Program-made: the position numbers and the translations under genes
Part shown: in pieces, positions 31,540 through 39,933 of the stretch
Layout: the number at the start of each line of letters is the position of its first letter
How positions within the stretch are numbered: the stretch's first letter is position 1
Notes under the pieces: generated by a model
Database searches by the model: none
Told to the model about the DNA's origin: nothing
Seen by the model: the letters and a program-made list of their open reading frames with translations, nothing else
Origin: Micromonospora luteifusca
GTDB lineage: Bacteria > Actinomycetota > Actinomycetes > Mycobacteriales > Micromonosporaceae
Direction of reading: 5' to 3'
Length of the DNA: 64,000 nucleotides
Assembly (NCBI RefSeq): GCF_016907275.1
Contig: NZ_JAFBBP010000001.1
Span: 3,462,001 to 3,526,000, forward strand

Positions 31540-32549
31540 GCATCGATGCGGTTACCGACAGTGGCATCTGGTTCCGGGTGGAGGCCAGCAGCGCGGCGAG
31601 CGCCGTCCGGCGCGCCGCCGAACGCCTCGGTGCTCAGGTGGAGATGGGTGCGACACGCATCGCCGACCTGGCCATCGTCGCAGCCGAGCTGACCAGCAAC
31701 CTGGTCAAGCACGCCGACGAGGGTGTCCTGCTGCTCCGGCCGGTGCGCCGCGCCGGACAGGCCGGCGTGGAGTTGATCGCCATCGACTCCGGGCCCGGCA
31801 TGGCCGACCTGACCGTCTCGTCGCAGGACGGTCACTCCACCACCGGCACGCTCGGCATCGGCCTGGGTGCCATCGTCCGCCAGGCCAGCTGGTTCGACGG
31901 ATACTCCCTGCCCGGCCGGGGCACCGTCCTCGCCGTGCACGTCTGGCCGGCGGAGCCGGCACGGCCGTCGTGGACCGGCGCCCTCGCCCGACCGCTGACC
32001 GGCGAGACGGTCAGCGGTGACGGGTACGCCGTCCGGGTCGCCGACGGGCGGCACCAGGTGCTGGTCAGCGACGGGCTGGGGCACGGCCCGCTGGCCGCCG
32101 CCGCCACCGACGCGGCGCTCGCCGCGTTCCGCGACGCCCCGGCCGGCCCACCGGCGGCGGTGGTCGGTCACCTGCACCGGAGCATGTCGCACACCCGGGG
32201 CGCGGCGCTCGCCGTCGCCGAGTTGGTTCCGGCGGCCGGAGTGCTGCGCTATGCCGGCCTTGGCAACATCTCCGGCGTCGTCGTCGAGGGTGATGGAAAA
32301 CGCCGAGGGCTGGTGTCGCTGCCCGGCATCGCCGGGCACCAGCGGCCGACAATCCGGGAGTACGACTACCCGTTCGCTCCGGGCGCCCGACTGGTGATGC
32401 ACAGCGACGGAGTTGTCGACCGCTGGCGGTTGACCGACTACCCGGGCCTGGCGGAGCGGTCCCCGCTCGTGATGGCGGCGACACTGCTGCGCGACGCCGG
32501 TGTGCGACGCGACGACGCCTGCGTACTGGTCGCGAGGTCGTGGGCATGA
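31536..32549 (+). CDS. Fused GHKL ATPase and SpoIIE/RsbX-like phosphatase
   Basis: This 337-aa protein joins an N-terminal anti-sigma-type ATPase (AIVAAELTSNLVKHADEGVL, AIDSGPGMADL, TLGIGLGAIV) to a C-terminal PP2C/SpoIIE phosphatase (VLVSDGLGHGPLAAAATDAAL, LRYAGLGNISG, MHSDGVVDRW, DDACVLVA). It combines RsbT/RsbW-like and RsbX-like functions and would reset or relay the stressosome by dephosphorylating STAS partners. The GTG overlaps the rsbT stop (GTGA). Its own stop overlaps the next ATG. Confidence 0.88.
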   Translation: MSIDAVTDSGIWFRVEASSAASAVRRAAERLGAQVEMGATRIADLAIVAAELTSNLVKHADEGVLLLRPVRRAGQAGVELIAIDSGPGMADLTVSSQDGHSTTGTLGIGLGAIVRQASWFDGYSLPGRGTVLAVHVWPAEPARPSWTGALARPLTGETVSGDGYAVRVADGRHQVLVSDGLGHGPLAAAATDAALAAFRDAPAGPPAAVVGHLHRSMSHTRGAALAVAELVPAAGVLRYAGLGNISGVVVEGDGKRRGLVSLPGIAGHQRPTIREYDYPFAPGARLVMHSDGVVDRWRLTDYPGLAERSPLVMAATLLRDAGVRRDDACVLVARSWA

Positions 32550-33907
32550 CCGGCGAGCCGGCCGCGCTGCCGTTGTTGCAGATGGCGCTGCGGGTCGAGC
32601 AGGACATCTTCGTGATCCGCCAGCGGGGCCGCGAGGTGGCGGCGGTGGTCGGCCTCGAACACCAGGACCAGGTACGGATTGCCACCGCGCTCAGCGAGGT
32701 GGCCCGGGACCTGCTACGAACGACCGGCGGTGCGGACGTCTCCTTCCACATCGACGCGGGCGCCGACGGCCGGTTCCACCTGCGCGCCGACCTGGCCCCG
32801 GTGAGCCCGCTGCCCGGCGGCCGCTACGAGCCGCAGTCCGGCGCGGTGTCCCGACTGGTCGACACACTGAGCGTGTCGACCGTCGAGGGGGTTACGGTCG
32901 TGAGGATGTCCCGACGACTCCCGGCCAGCGCGCCCATGCCGACCCCGGCGCGGCTCGCCGAGTTCCGTACCGAACTCGGCCGCACCGGGCCGTCCAGCGC
33001 ACTGGACGAGTTGACCGTGCAGAACGGGCAGCTCATCGCCGCACTCGACGAGGTGCGCAGTCAGCGCGACGAGCTGGCCGTGCTGAACGAGGAACTGGCC
33101 GAGACCAACCGCGGTGTGCTGGCGCTCTACAACCAGCTCACCGAGGAGTTGGAGGAGACCAACCGGGGTGTCGTCGCCCTCTACGCCGAGCTGGACGAGA
33201 AGTCCGCGCAGTTGCGCGCGGCGAGCGAGTCGAAGAGCCGGTTCCTGGCCAACGTCAGCCACGAACTGCGCGCCCCGGTCACCGCGATCATCGGGTTGGG
33301 GCGGCTGCTCACCGACTCCGCCTCCGACCCGCTCACCGCCGAACAGGGCCGCCAGGTCGACCTGATCCGCTCCTCCGCGGCGGACCTGCTCAACCTGGTC
33401 AACGAACTCCTCGATCTGGCCAAGGCGGAGTCCGGCCGGCTCGAACCCGACCTGGCCGACGTCGACCTGCGCCCGGTCTTCGGTCAACTGCGCGGCACGT
33501 TGCGCGCGCTGGCCACCCGCCCGGGAGTGGAGCTGGTGGTGGAGGAGCCGGCCGCGCCGGCCCTGCTGCGCACCGACGAGGTGCTGCTCGGGCAGGTGCT
33601 GCGCAACCTGCTGCACAACGGGTTGAAATTCACCGAGCGCGGCGAGGTGCGACTGCGGGCTCGCCAACTCGGCGACCGCTGGAACTTCGAGGTCAGCGAC
33701 ACCGGGCCGGGCATCGCGTCCGACCTGCACGACCGCATATTCGAGGAGTTCTACCAGGTGCCGGGTGCCACCCGGGTCGGCGGCACCGGCCTCGGCCTGC
33801 CGTACGCCCGGCGGTTGGTGACGCTGCTCGGCGGGACACTGGAGCTGACCAGCGCACCGGGCCGGGGCAGCACCTTCACCGTCTCCCTGCCCACCGGCGG
33901 GATGTGA
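32546..33907 (+). CDS. Sensor histidine kinase of the Rsb operon
   Basis: This 453-aa soluble kinase has an N-terminal ATPase/RsbT-like sensing part (IATALSEVARDLLRTTGGAD), a strong coiled coil at about residues 155-225 (LNEELAETNRGVLALYNQL ... ELEETNRGVVALYAEL), HisKA with H239 in NVSHELRAPV and a HATPase (LLHNGLKFTERG, DTGPGIASD, GGTGLGLPYARRL). It has no membrane segment, so it senses cytosolic cues, possibly through the stressosome. The cognate receiver is likely the next gene, separated by four bases. Confidence 0.9.
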   Translation: MTGEPAALPLLQMALRVEQDIFVIRQRGREVAAVVGLEHQDQVRIATALSEVARDLLRTTGGADVSFHIDAGADGRFHLRADLAPVSPLPGGRYEPQSGAVSRLVDTLSVSTVEGVTVVRMSRRLPASAPMPTPARLAEFRTELGRTGPSSALDELTVQNGQLIAALDEVRSQRDELAVLNEELAETNRGVLALYNQLTEELEETNRGVVALYAELDEKSAQLRAASESKSRFLANVSHELRAPVTAIIGLGRLLTDSASDPLTAEQGRQVDLIRSSAADLLNLVNELLDLAKAESGRLEPDLADVDLRPVFGQLRGTLRALATRPGVELVVEEPAAPALLRTDEVLLGQVLRNLLHNGLKFTERGEVRLRARQLGDRWNFEVSDTGPGIASDLHDRIFEEFYQVPGATRVGGTGLGLPYARRLVTLLGGTLELTSAPGRGSTFTVSLPTGGM

Positions 33908-33911
33908 CGGC

Positions 33912-35450
33912 GTGGACGGCATGCCGGCAACCATCCTGGTGGTCGACGACAGTCGTACCAAGCGATACCTGCTGGTCAGTTGGCTGACCCGGGCCGGGTT
34001 CACCGTGCTTGAGGCCGAGAACGGCGCCGAGGCGTTGGCCCGGGTCGAGGTGGACCGGATCGACCTGGTGGTCCTCGACGTCCGGCTGCCCGACCTCAGC
34101 GGCTACGAGGTCTGCGAACAGATCAAGGCGCGGCACCCGGCGATGCCGGTGATCCACGTGTCGGCGCACGCCGTGGACGTGGCCGACCGGGCCCAAGGGC
34201 TGACCCGGGGCGCGGACGCGTATCTCACCGAGCCGATCGAGCCGGAAGAGCTGATCGCCACCACCCGGGCGGTGCTGCGCTACTACCAGGCCCGCAAGCG
34301 CGCCGAACTGCTCGCCGAGCGGCTGCTCGGGCTGGCCGACACGACCGTGACGGTGCACGCCGCGCCCACCTTCGTACGCCTGTTGGAGGCCGCCGCGGAG
34401 GGTGCCGCACAGATCTTCAAGAGCCCGGCGGCAGTGATCGCCGAGACGTTCGACGGTGACTGTCTCGCGGGGATCTGCGCCGGTCCGGGCGCGACCGCCG
34501 CCGTGGTGCCGTGGGTCGTCGACGACACCGGGGTGCCGACCGGTGCCACGGTCCGGGTGGAGACCCCGGCGAGTTGGGCGTTGGTCGACTGGCCGGCGGA
34601 CGACTCGGTGACGGTCGCCGCCGCCAAGCTGCGCGAGGACCGTGCCCCGCTGTACGTGGTCGTCCCGACCGCCACCCAGACCGCCCGAACCCCGGTGCTG
34701 GTGCAGCTCGCCCAGGCGGTCGCCGCCGCCGTGGAGGCGCAACGCTCGTTCGACGAGGAGCACCGGATCGCCGTCACCCTCCAACGCAGCCTGCTCCCGC
34801 GCGGCCTGCCCACGGTTGCCGGACTGGACCTCGCGGTGCGCTACGAGCCGGCCAGTGCACAGACCGAGGTGGGCGGCGACTTCTACGAGCTGGTGATGCT
34901 CGACGGTCACCTGCTGTTGGCGATCGGTGACGTGGCCGGTCACTCGCTGCACGCGGCGACCGTGATGGCCGAGCTGCGGCACGCGGTGCGGGCGTACGCC
35001 GTGGAGGGGCACCAGCCCGGCGAGATCCTGCACCGGGTCAACGAGCTGATGCGGACACTGCTGCCGAACGAGATCGCCACGCTCTGCGTACTGCTGCTGC
35101 ACCCGCCGACCGGACATGTCCGGCTGGCCAGCGCCGGACACCTTCCGCCGGTGCTCAGCAAGGACGGCAAGGTCGAGTTCGTGCAGCACTCCGCGCCGTT
35201 GCTCGGCGTTCGCGCGCCTCGCCCGGCCGACCTGGAGTTCGTGCTGCCGGCCGGGGCGACGCTGGTGTTCTACACCGACGGCCTGATCGAGCGACGGGAC
35301 GCCACCATCGACGAAGGGCTGGCGGCGCTCGCCGCGGTCTGCGCCACGGTCGACGACGACCTGGAACGCTTCTGCGCCCGACTGCTGGTGGAACTGGCCC
35401 CACCGGAGATCCAGGACGACGTCGCCGTGGTCGTCCTGCGCCGACGCTGA
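33912..35450 (+). CDS. Receiver-GAF-SpoIIE phosphatase (RsbU-like output)
   Basis: This 512-aa protein has a REC domain with D56 (VVLDVRLPDLSG), a GAF-like middle region and a C-terminal SpoIIE phosphatase (LQRSLLPRGLP, EVGGDFYELVMLDGHLLLAIGDVAGHS, FYTDGLIERRD, DDVAVVVL). It would be switched by the adjacent histidine kinase and dephosphorylate an RsbV-like STAS protein, for example the one at 29333. GTG at 33912 or ATG at 33921 can start it. It closes the seven-gene partner-switching locus. Confidence 0.9.
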   Translation: MDGMPATILVVDDSRTKRYLLVSWLTRAGFTVLEAENGAEALARVEVDRIDLVVLDVRLPDLSGYEVCEQIKARHPAMPVIHVSAHAVDVADRAQGLTRGADAYLTEPIEPEELIATTRAVLRYYQARKRAELLAERLLGLADTTVTVHAAPTFVRLLEAAAEGAAQIFKSPAAVIAETFDGDCLAGICAGPGATAAVVPWVVDDTGVPTGATVRVETPASWALVDWPADDSVTVAAAKLREDRAPLYVVVPTATQTARTPVLVQLAQAVAAAVEAQRSFDEEHRIAVTLQRSLLPRGLPTVAGLDLAVRYEPASAQTEVGGDFYELVMLDGHLLLAIGDVAGHSLHAATVMAELRHAVRAYAVEGHQPGEILHRVNELMRTLLPNEIATLCVLLLHPPTGHVRLASAGHLPPVLSKDGKVEFVQHSAPLLGVRAPRPADLEFVLPAGATLVFYTDGLIERRDATIDEGLAALAAVCATVDDDLERFCARLLVELAPPEIQDDVAVVVLRRR

Positions 35451-35550
35451 GCCAGTTGCCGGGGGTCCTGGTGCGTTGTCGGCTCCCGTGCGTCGCCGGG
35501 TCTGGCGCTTGTCGGCTCCATGCGTCGCCGATTCTGGCGCGTTGCCGGCC

Positions 35551-36348
35551 TTACCGCACCGAGCGGGCGTACGCGGCGGGTGACACCCCGGCCACGGCGG
35601 TGAAGTCACGGACCAGGTGGGCCTGATCACTGTAACCGAGGTCGGCCGCGAGGTCCGCCCACTTCAGCGGGCCACCAGCGGCCTGCTCGACGGCCTCCTG
35701 AAGCCGGTAGCGGCGGATCACCCACTTCGGCCCGACCCCCACGTACTCCATGAAGAGCCGCTGCAACCGGCGGACCGGAAGGTCGTGCCGCGCGGCGAAA
35801 TCGTCGACCCGCAGCGCCGTGCGGTCGGTGCGGATCGCCTCGGCCAGCCGGACGGCCTCCGCGGTCATCGGGTCCGGCTCCGGCTCCCAACCCGTGAGCA
35901 GTGCGTCCAATGCGTGGCAGCGCTCGTCGTCGGTGGCCCCGCACACCGCGATATCGGGGCGTGCCAGCCGACCGGCGGGCAACGGCACCCGGCGACCGGT
36001 CAGCTCGGCGACCGGTCGACGCCAGAACGCGTGGAAGCCGCCGGGACGGAACTGCACCCCGCACACCCGACCGGTGCCGGTGAGCGTGATCCGGAACAGG
36101 TCACGGCCCACCCCGGCCACCTCGCCGAACTCGGGCCTGTCGCCGTCCCGCCGGAACACCACGTTCACCGCCGGGTGCGGCACGATCCGCTGCTCGAACG
36201 GTTTGCTCAACGCCCAGTCGATCAGCCAGTAGTGCTCGACCCACGGGCGGAGCGACTCCACCGGCAGATGCCGACGGAAGCGCACCTCGCGCAGCATGCG
36301 ACCCGGGTCGAGTATTCCCCGGCTGTCGCCACGCGGTCGATGTCGCAT
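35551..36348 (-). CDS. AraC-family regulator
   Basis: This 265-aa protein has an N-terminal domain of the DUF6597 type (LRPWVEHYWLIDWALS ... VPHPAVNVVF ... GVQFRPGGFHAFWR) and a C-terminal AraC double HTH (VDDFAARHDLPVRRLQRLF, LKWADLAADLGYSDQAHLVRDF, GVSPAAYARSVR). It likely activates or represses a nearby operon. The divergent TIGR03086 gene is only 31 bp away and is the natural candidate. The preceding spacer (35451-35550) carries two imperfect copies of a ~33-bp repeat. Confidence 0.9.
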   Translation of the reverse strand: MRHRPRGDSRGILDPGRMLREVRFRRHLPVESLRPWVEHYWLIDWALSKPFEQRIVPHPAVNVVFRRDGDRPEFGEVAGVGRDLFRITLTGTGRVCGVQFRPGGFHAFWRRPVAELTGRRVPLPAGRLARPDIAVCGATDDERCHALDALLTGWEPEPDPMTAEAVRLAEAIRTDRTALRVDDFAARHDLPVRRLQRLFMEYVGVGPKWVIRRYRLQEAVEQAAGGPLKWADLAADLGYSDQAHLVRDFTAVAGVSPAAYARSVR

Positions 36349-36379
36349 TTATTCAAGACCACCCTCATACGCTGGTCCT

Positions 36380-36964
36380 ATGACCACTCAGACTAGCGAT
36401 CTGCTGGCGGCTGCCGCGCCGCGAACCGTCGATGTGGTGCGCGGTATCGCCGACAATCAGTTCGACCTGCCCACGCCGTGCCGCGACTACGTGGTCCGCG
36501 ACCTGCTCAACCACCTGTTCGAGGTGGTGATCAACTTCCAGGACCTGGCCCTCAAGCGGCAGGTGGAATGGGCCGAGAAGCCCGACCACCTGGTCGACGG
36601 CTGGCAGGACCGGTTCGAGGCGGAGACCGGACGTCTGGTCACCGCCTGGGCCGATCCCTCCACCCTGGAGGGTGTGTCGCCGGGCATGGGTATGCCGCAG
36701 ACCGTCATCGGCGGCATGGCCCTGCTGGACCTGACCGTGCACGGCTGGGACCTCGCCGTTGCCACCGGTCAGCCGTACCAGCCGGCGCCGGAGGCAGTGG
36801 CCGAACTGCACGGGCTGGTCGAGCAGTTGGGCCCCACCGCCCGCAAGATGGGCGTCTTCGCCGAGCCGGTGTCGCCCCCCACCCCCACCCCCACCCCGAT
36901 CCCCGACCTGGCCCACCTCCTGTCCCAGACCGGCCGCACGCCCACCTGGCCCTTGCCCCGTTGA
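36380..36964 (+). CDS. TIGR03086-family metal-binding (DinB-like) protein
   Basis: This 194-aa protein has the four-helix DinB/MDMPI layout: LPTPCRDYVVRDLLNHLFEVV (His ligand), a central helix (DRFEAETGRLVTAW) and LLDLTVHGWDLAVATGQ with the third ligand position. The family includes mycothiol-dependent enzymes. The Pro/Thr repeat PPTPTPTPIPD near the C-terminus is an odd linker. It is divergent from an AraC regulator, which may control it. A long hairpin begins inside the stop region. Confidence 0.82.
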   Translation: MTTQTSDLLAAAAPRTVDVVRGIADNQFDLPTPCRDYVVRDLLNHLFEVVINFQDLALKRQVEWAEKPDHLVDGWQDRFEAETGRLVTAWADPSTLEGVSPGMGMPQTVIGGMALLDLTVHGWDLAVATGQPYQPAPEAVAELHGLVEQLGPTARKMGVFAEPVSPPTPTPTPIPDLAHLLSQTGRTPTWPLPR

Positions 36965-37018
36965 TCAAGAGGTTTGCGTCAGATTTCGCGGAAATCGTGA
37001 CGCAAAGCTCTTGATCAA
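36961..37018. terminator. 58-bp near-perfect hairpin with TTGATCA ends
   Basis: Arms TTGATCAAGAG / CTCTTGATCAA, TTTGCGTCA / TGACGCAAA and GATTTC / GAAATC pair in order with only a few unpaired bases. It overlaps the stop codon region of the TIGR03086 gene and can act as a bidirectional terminator. Confidence 0.75.
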
Positions 37019-37174
37019 CCAGGCCGGGTTGGGGGGCGGGGGGTCTGCGGGGGTTGGTTTGGGCTGATGTAACGCCGCTGGTGGCGGTGCCGCTGTGTGC
37101 ATCGGTGGCCCGGACGATCGGGTCCCGGCGTCGGGACGGACGGTCCCGATGCGGTGACGGTGGGAGTTCGCCAG

Positions 37175-37603
37175 ATGCACAGTCAACCGGGCCCTGTCCC
37201 GCCGGTGTTCGTCGACGGCACCGGGCGTCGCCGCCGGCTGACTGTCATTGCCGGCACCGCCATGGGTCTTGGCCTGCTCGCCAGCCTCGCCCTGATCGTC
37301 GCAGGGCTCTTCCCGGACACGTCGGTGCCGCTGCCCGGCTGGTCGGACGACCCGCGGGGGACCCGGCCGGTGGAGGCCGGCGTGGACGGAATCAACCAGC
37401 CACGGGTGGTCGAGTCGCCGTCGGCCTCGCCGGTGACCCGTACCTCGGCGCCGCTGCCGCGGGCCACCCCGACGGCCGCTGACCGAACCCCCACCGCGAC
37501 CGCCACGCCCACCGGAACGCTGTCCGCCAGTGCGCAACCGGGACGTGGTCACGAGCACCGCAACACCCCCAAGCCGAGCAGGTCGCCCGGTAAGCCGCAG
37601 TGA
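37175..37603 (+). CDS. Small membrane-anchored protein with Pro/Thr-rich tail
   Basis: This 142-aa protein has a short cytosolic head (PPVFVDGTGRRRR), one helix (LTVIAGTAMGLGLLASLALIVAGLF) and an extracellular Thr/Pro/Ala-rich tail ending in KPSRSPGKPQ. Such tails often span or bind the cell wall. Its stop overlaps the start of the deacetylase-glycosyltransferase gene (TGATG), so it is probably an accessory of that enzyme. The ATG at 37175 has GGGAG upstream; an earlier in-frame start is possible. Confidence 0.65.
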   Translation: MHSQPGPVPPVFVDGTGRRRRLTVIAGTAMGLGLLASLALIVAGLFPDTSVPLPGWSDDPRGTRPVEAGVDGINQPRVVESPSASPVTRTSAPLPRATPTAADRTPTATATPTGTLSASAQPGRGHEHRNTPKPSRSPGKPQ

Positions 37604-39729
37604 TGATGGCGAGACACGTGGCCCGGCGCGACCCTCGGGCACACTGGCTGCTGCTACTGCTCGGGCTGCTCCTGCTGCTGGCGGCGCTCACCGTCAACGG
37701 CCTGGTCAGCGGCCTTGGCGGTGGCTCGGGCACCCCCGCCGCCGACGGTCGGCCCGCGCCAGACGTTCCGGCTACCGTCGGCTCGGGCGGTCCGGTGCTG
37801 CGGCTGGATCGGGCCGAACCGGTCAGCCGGGCCCTGCCGGACCGCACCATCGCGCTGACCTTCGACGACGGGCCGGACCCGCGCTGGACCCCGCAGGTCC
37901 TCGACGTGTTGCGCCGGCACGGCGCGCACGCCACCTTCTTCGTGGTGGGTGCCCGGGTCAACGAGCATCCCGAGTTGGTCCGGCGGATCCTCGCCGAGGG
38001 CCACGAGATCGGGTCGCACACCTTCACACACGCCGACCTTGCCGAGGTGTCGCCGTGGCGGCGCGACCTCGAACTGTCGCTGACCCGCAAGGCGGTCGCC
38101 GCGGCCACCGGCCGGGAGGTCGCCCTGTTCCGCCCGCCGTTCTCCTCGGTGCCGACCGCGCTGACCGGCTCGGAGTACGCCGCCCTGCGCGCCGCCGCCG
38201 GTAGTGGGCACGTCGCGGTGCTCGCCGACCTGGACACCAGGGACTGGCAGCGCCCCGGCACCGATCAGATCGTGCGGGCGGCCACCCCGAAACGGGGACG
38301 GGGCGCGGTGGTGCTGATGCACGACGGTGGCGGTGACCGCACGCAGACTCTCGCCGCGCTGGACCGGCTCCTGCCCGCGCTCGGCGACCAGGGCTACCGG
38401 TTCACCACCGTCTCCGCCGGCATCGATGCCTCGCCGTCGATGGTCCCGGCGCGCGCTGGTGCCCGACTGAGCGGTACCGCGCTGCGCTGGACCCAGACCG
38501 GCGCGCGCTGGTCCGCCGACGTGATGAACCTGCTGCTGGCCACCGCGCTCGCGCTCGGGGTGGCACGTCTGGCGGTGCAGGTGTTCTGCGCCCAGCGGCA
38601 CGTCCGCCGGGTCCGCCGGCCCCGCCGCGACAGGCCCGAGGTGCGGGTACCGGTCTCGGTGATTGTGCCCGCGTACAACGAGGCGGCGAACATTGCCGCC
38701 ACGGTCCGTTCCCTGGTGGCCAGCGCGTACCCGGCGCTGGAGGTGATCGTGGTGGACGACGGCTCGGACGACGGGACCGCCGACATCGTGGAGCGGATGC
38801 GGCTGCGCGGGGTACGGGTGATCCGGCAGGCCAACGCCGGTAAGCCGGCGGCGCTGAACACCGGCATCCGGGCCGCCCGGGCGAATCTGCTGGTGCTGGT
38901 GGACGGGGACACCGTCTTCCAGTCGGACACCGTGCACCGGCTGGTCCAGGGCTTCGCTGATCCGTCGGTCGGCGCGATCAGCGGCAACACGAAGGTCGCC
39001 AACCGGCGTCGGCTGCTCGGCCGGTGGCAGCACCTGGAGTACGTGATCGGCTTCAACCTCGACCGGCGGATGTACGACGTGCTGGAGTGCATGCCGACCA
39101 TCCCCGGCGCGATCGGCGCGTTCCGTCGCGAGGTGCTGCTGCGGGTGGGCGGGGTGCCGTCGGACACGCTGGCCGAGGACACCGATCTGACCATGAAGGT
39201 GCTCCGGGCCGGCTGGCGGGTGGTCTACGAGGAGTCGGCCATCGCCTGGACCGAAGCCCCGTCGTCGTTGCGCCAGCTCTGGCGGCAGCGCTACCGCTGG
39301 TGCTACGGCACGATGCAGGCGATGTGGAAGCACCGGCACGCGCTGCGCGAGTCGGGTGCCGGTGGCAAGCTGGGCCGACGCGGACTGCCGTACCTCACGG
39401 TGTTTCAGATCGTGTTGCCGCTGACCGCGCCGGCGGTCGACGTGTTCGCCGTCTACGGCCTGCTCTTCCTGCCCTGGTCGAGCCTCGCCCTGGCCTGGGC
39501 GGGGCTGCTGCTGCTCCAGGCGGCCACCGCCGGCTACGCGCTGCGCCTGGACCGGGAACGGTACGGCCCACTGTGGGCGTTGCCGTTGCAGCAACTGGTG
39601 TACCGGCAGCTGATGTACCTGGTGGTGGTGCAGTCGGTGGTCACCGCGCTGATCGGCAACCGGCTGCGCTGGCAGCGGATGGTGCGCACCGGCGAGGCGG
39701 CCGCGCTGGTCGGCGCCGGCCGCGGCTGA
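37603..39729 (+). CDS. Bifunctional polysaccharide deacetylase - family 2 glycosyltransferase
   Basis: This 708-aa fusion has an N-terminal membrane helix, a NodB deacetylase domain (LTFDDGPDPRWTPQVLDVL with D88/D89, then HEIGSHTFTHADL, FRPPFSS and LMHDGG), a second helix near residue 310 and a GT2 synthase domain (VIVPAYNEAANIAATV, VDDGSDDGT with D385, VLVDGDTVF, LAEDTDLTMKVL, QRYRWCYGTMQ). It ends in several helices. It probably makes and exports a beta-linked, partly N-deacetylated amino-sugar polymer on the cell surface, like PgaC/PgaB in one chain. It is coupled to the small upstream membrane protein. Confidence 0.9.
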   Translation: MMARHVARRDPRAHWLLLLLGLLLLLAALTVNGLVSGLGGGSGTPAADGRPAPDVPATVGSGGPVLRLDRAEPVSRALPDRTIALTFDDGPDPRWTPQVLDVLRRHGAHATFFVVGARVNEHPELVRRILAEGHEIGSHTFTHADLAEVSPWRRDLELSLTRKAVAAATGREVALFRPPFSSVPTALTGSEYAALRAAAGSGHVAVLADLDTRDWQRPGTDQIVRAATPKRGRGAVVLMHDGGGDRTQTLAALDRLLPALGDQGYRFTTVSAGIDASPSMVPARAGARLSGTALRWTQTGARWSADVMNLLLATALALGVARLAVQVFCAQRHVRRVRRPRRDRPEVRVPVSVIVPAYNEAANIAATVRSLVASAYPALEVIVVDDGSDDGTADIVERMRLRGVRVIRQANAGKPAALNTGIRAARANLLVLVDGDTVFQSDTVHRLVQGFADPSVGAISGNTKVANRRRLLGRWQHLEYVIGFNLDRRMYDVLECMPTIPGAIGAFRREVLLRVGGVPSDTLAEDTDLTMKVLRAGWRVVYEESAIAWTEAPSSLRQLWRQRYRWCYGTMQAMWKHRHALRESGAGGKLGRRGLPYLTVFQIVLPLTAPAVDVFAVYGLLFLPWSSLALAWAGLLLLQAATAGYALRLDRERYGPLWALPLQQLVYRQLMYLVVVQSVVTALIGNRLRWQRMVRTGEAAALVGAGRG

Positions 39730-39761
39730 CGTCGCACCGGCCCAGCGTCAACCACGGCCGG

Positions 39762-39914
39762 TCAGGTCGGGGTGTGGAAGAGGCCGGCCCACCAGGAGAT
39801 CAGCAGGCCGACGACGGCGGAGCAGCCGCAGACCAGCAGGGCGGCGGCGACCACCGCGAGGATCATCCACGCGGAGACACGCCGGGCCGCCCCGCGCCCG
39901 CCCTCGTCGGCCAT
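39762..39914 (-). CDS. Small single-helix membrane protein
   Basis: This 50-aa protein has a short charged head (MADEGGRGAARR) and one long hydrophobic stretch (AWMILAVVAAALLVCGCSAVVGLLISWWAGLF). The longer open frame upstream reads into the oligopeptidase gene and is unlikely. It lies 19 bases downstream of that gene on the same strand and may be cotranscribed. The function is unknown. Confidence 0.5.
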   Translation of the reverse strand: MADEGGRGAARRVSAWMILAVVAAALLVCGCSAVVGLLISWWAGLFHTPT

Positions 39915-39933
39915 CGCCGCCGCCCCGTCGTCG

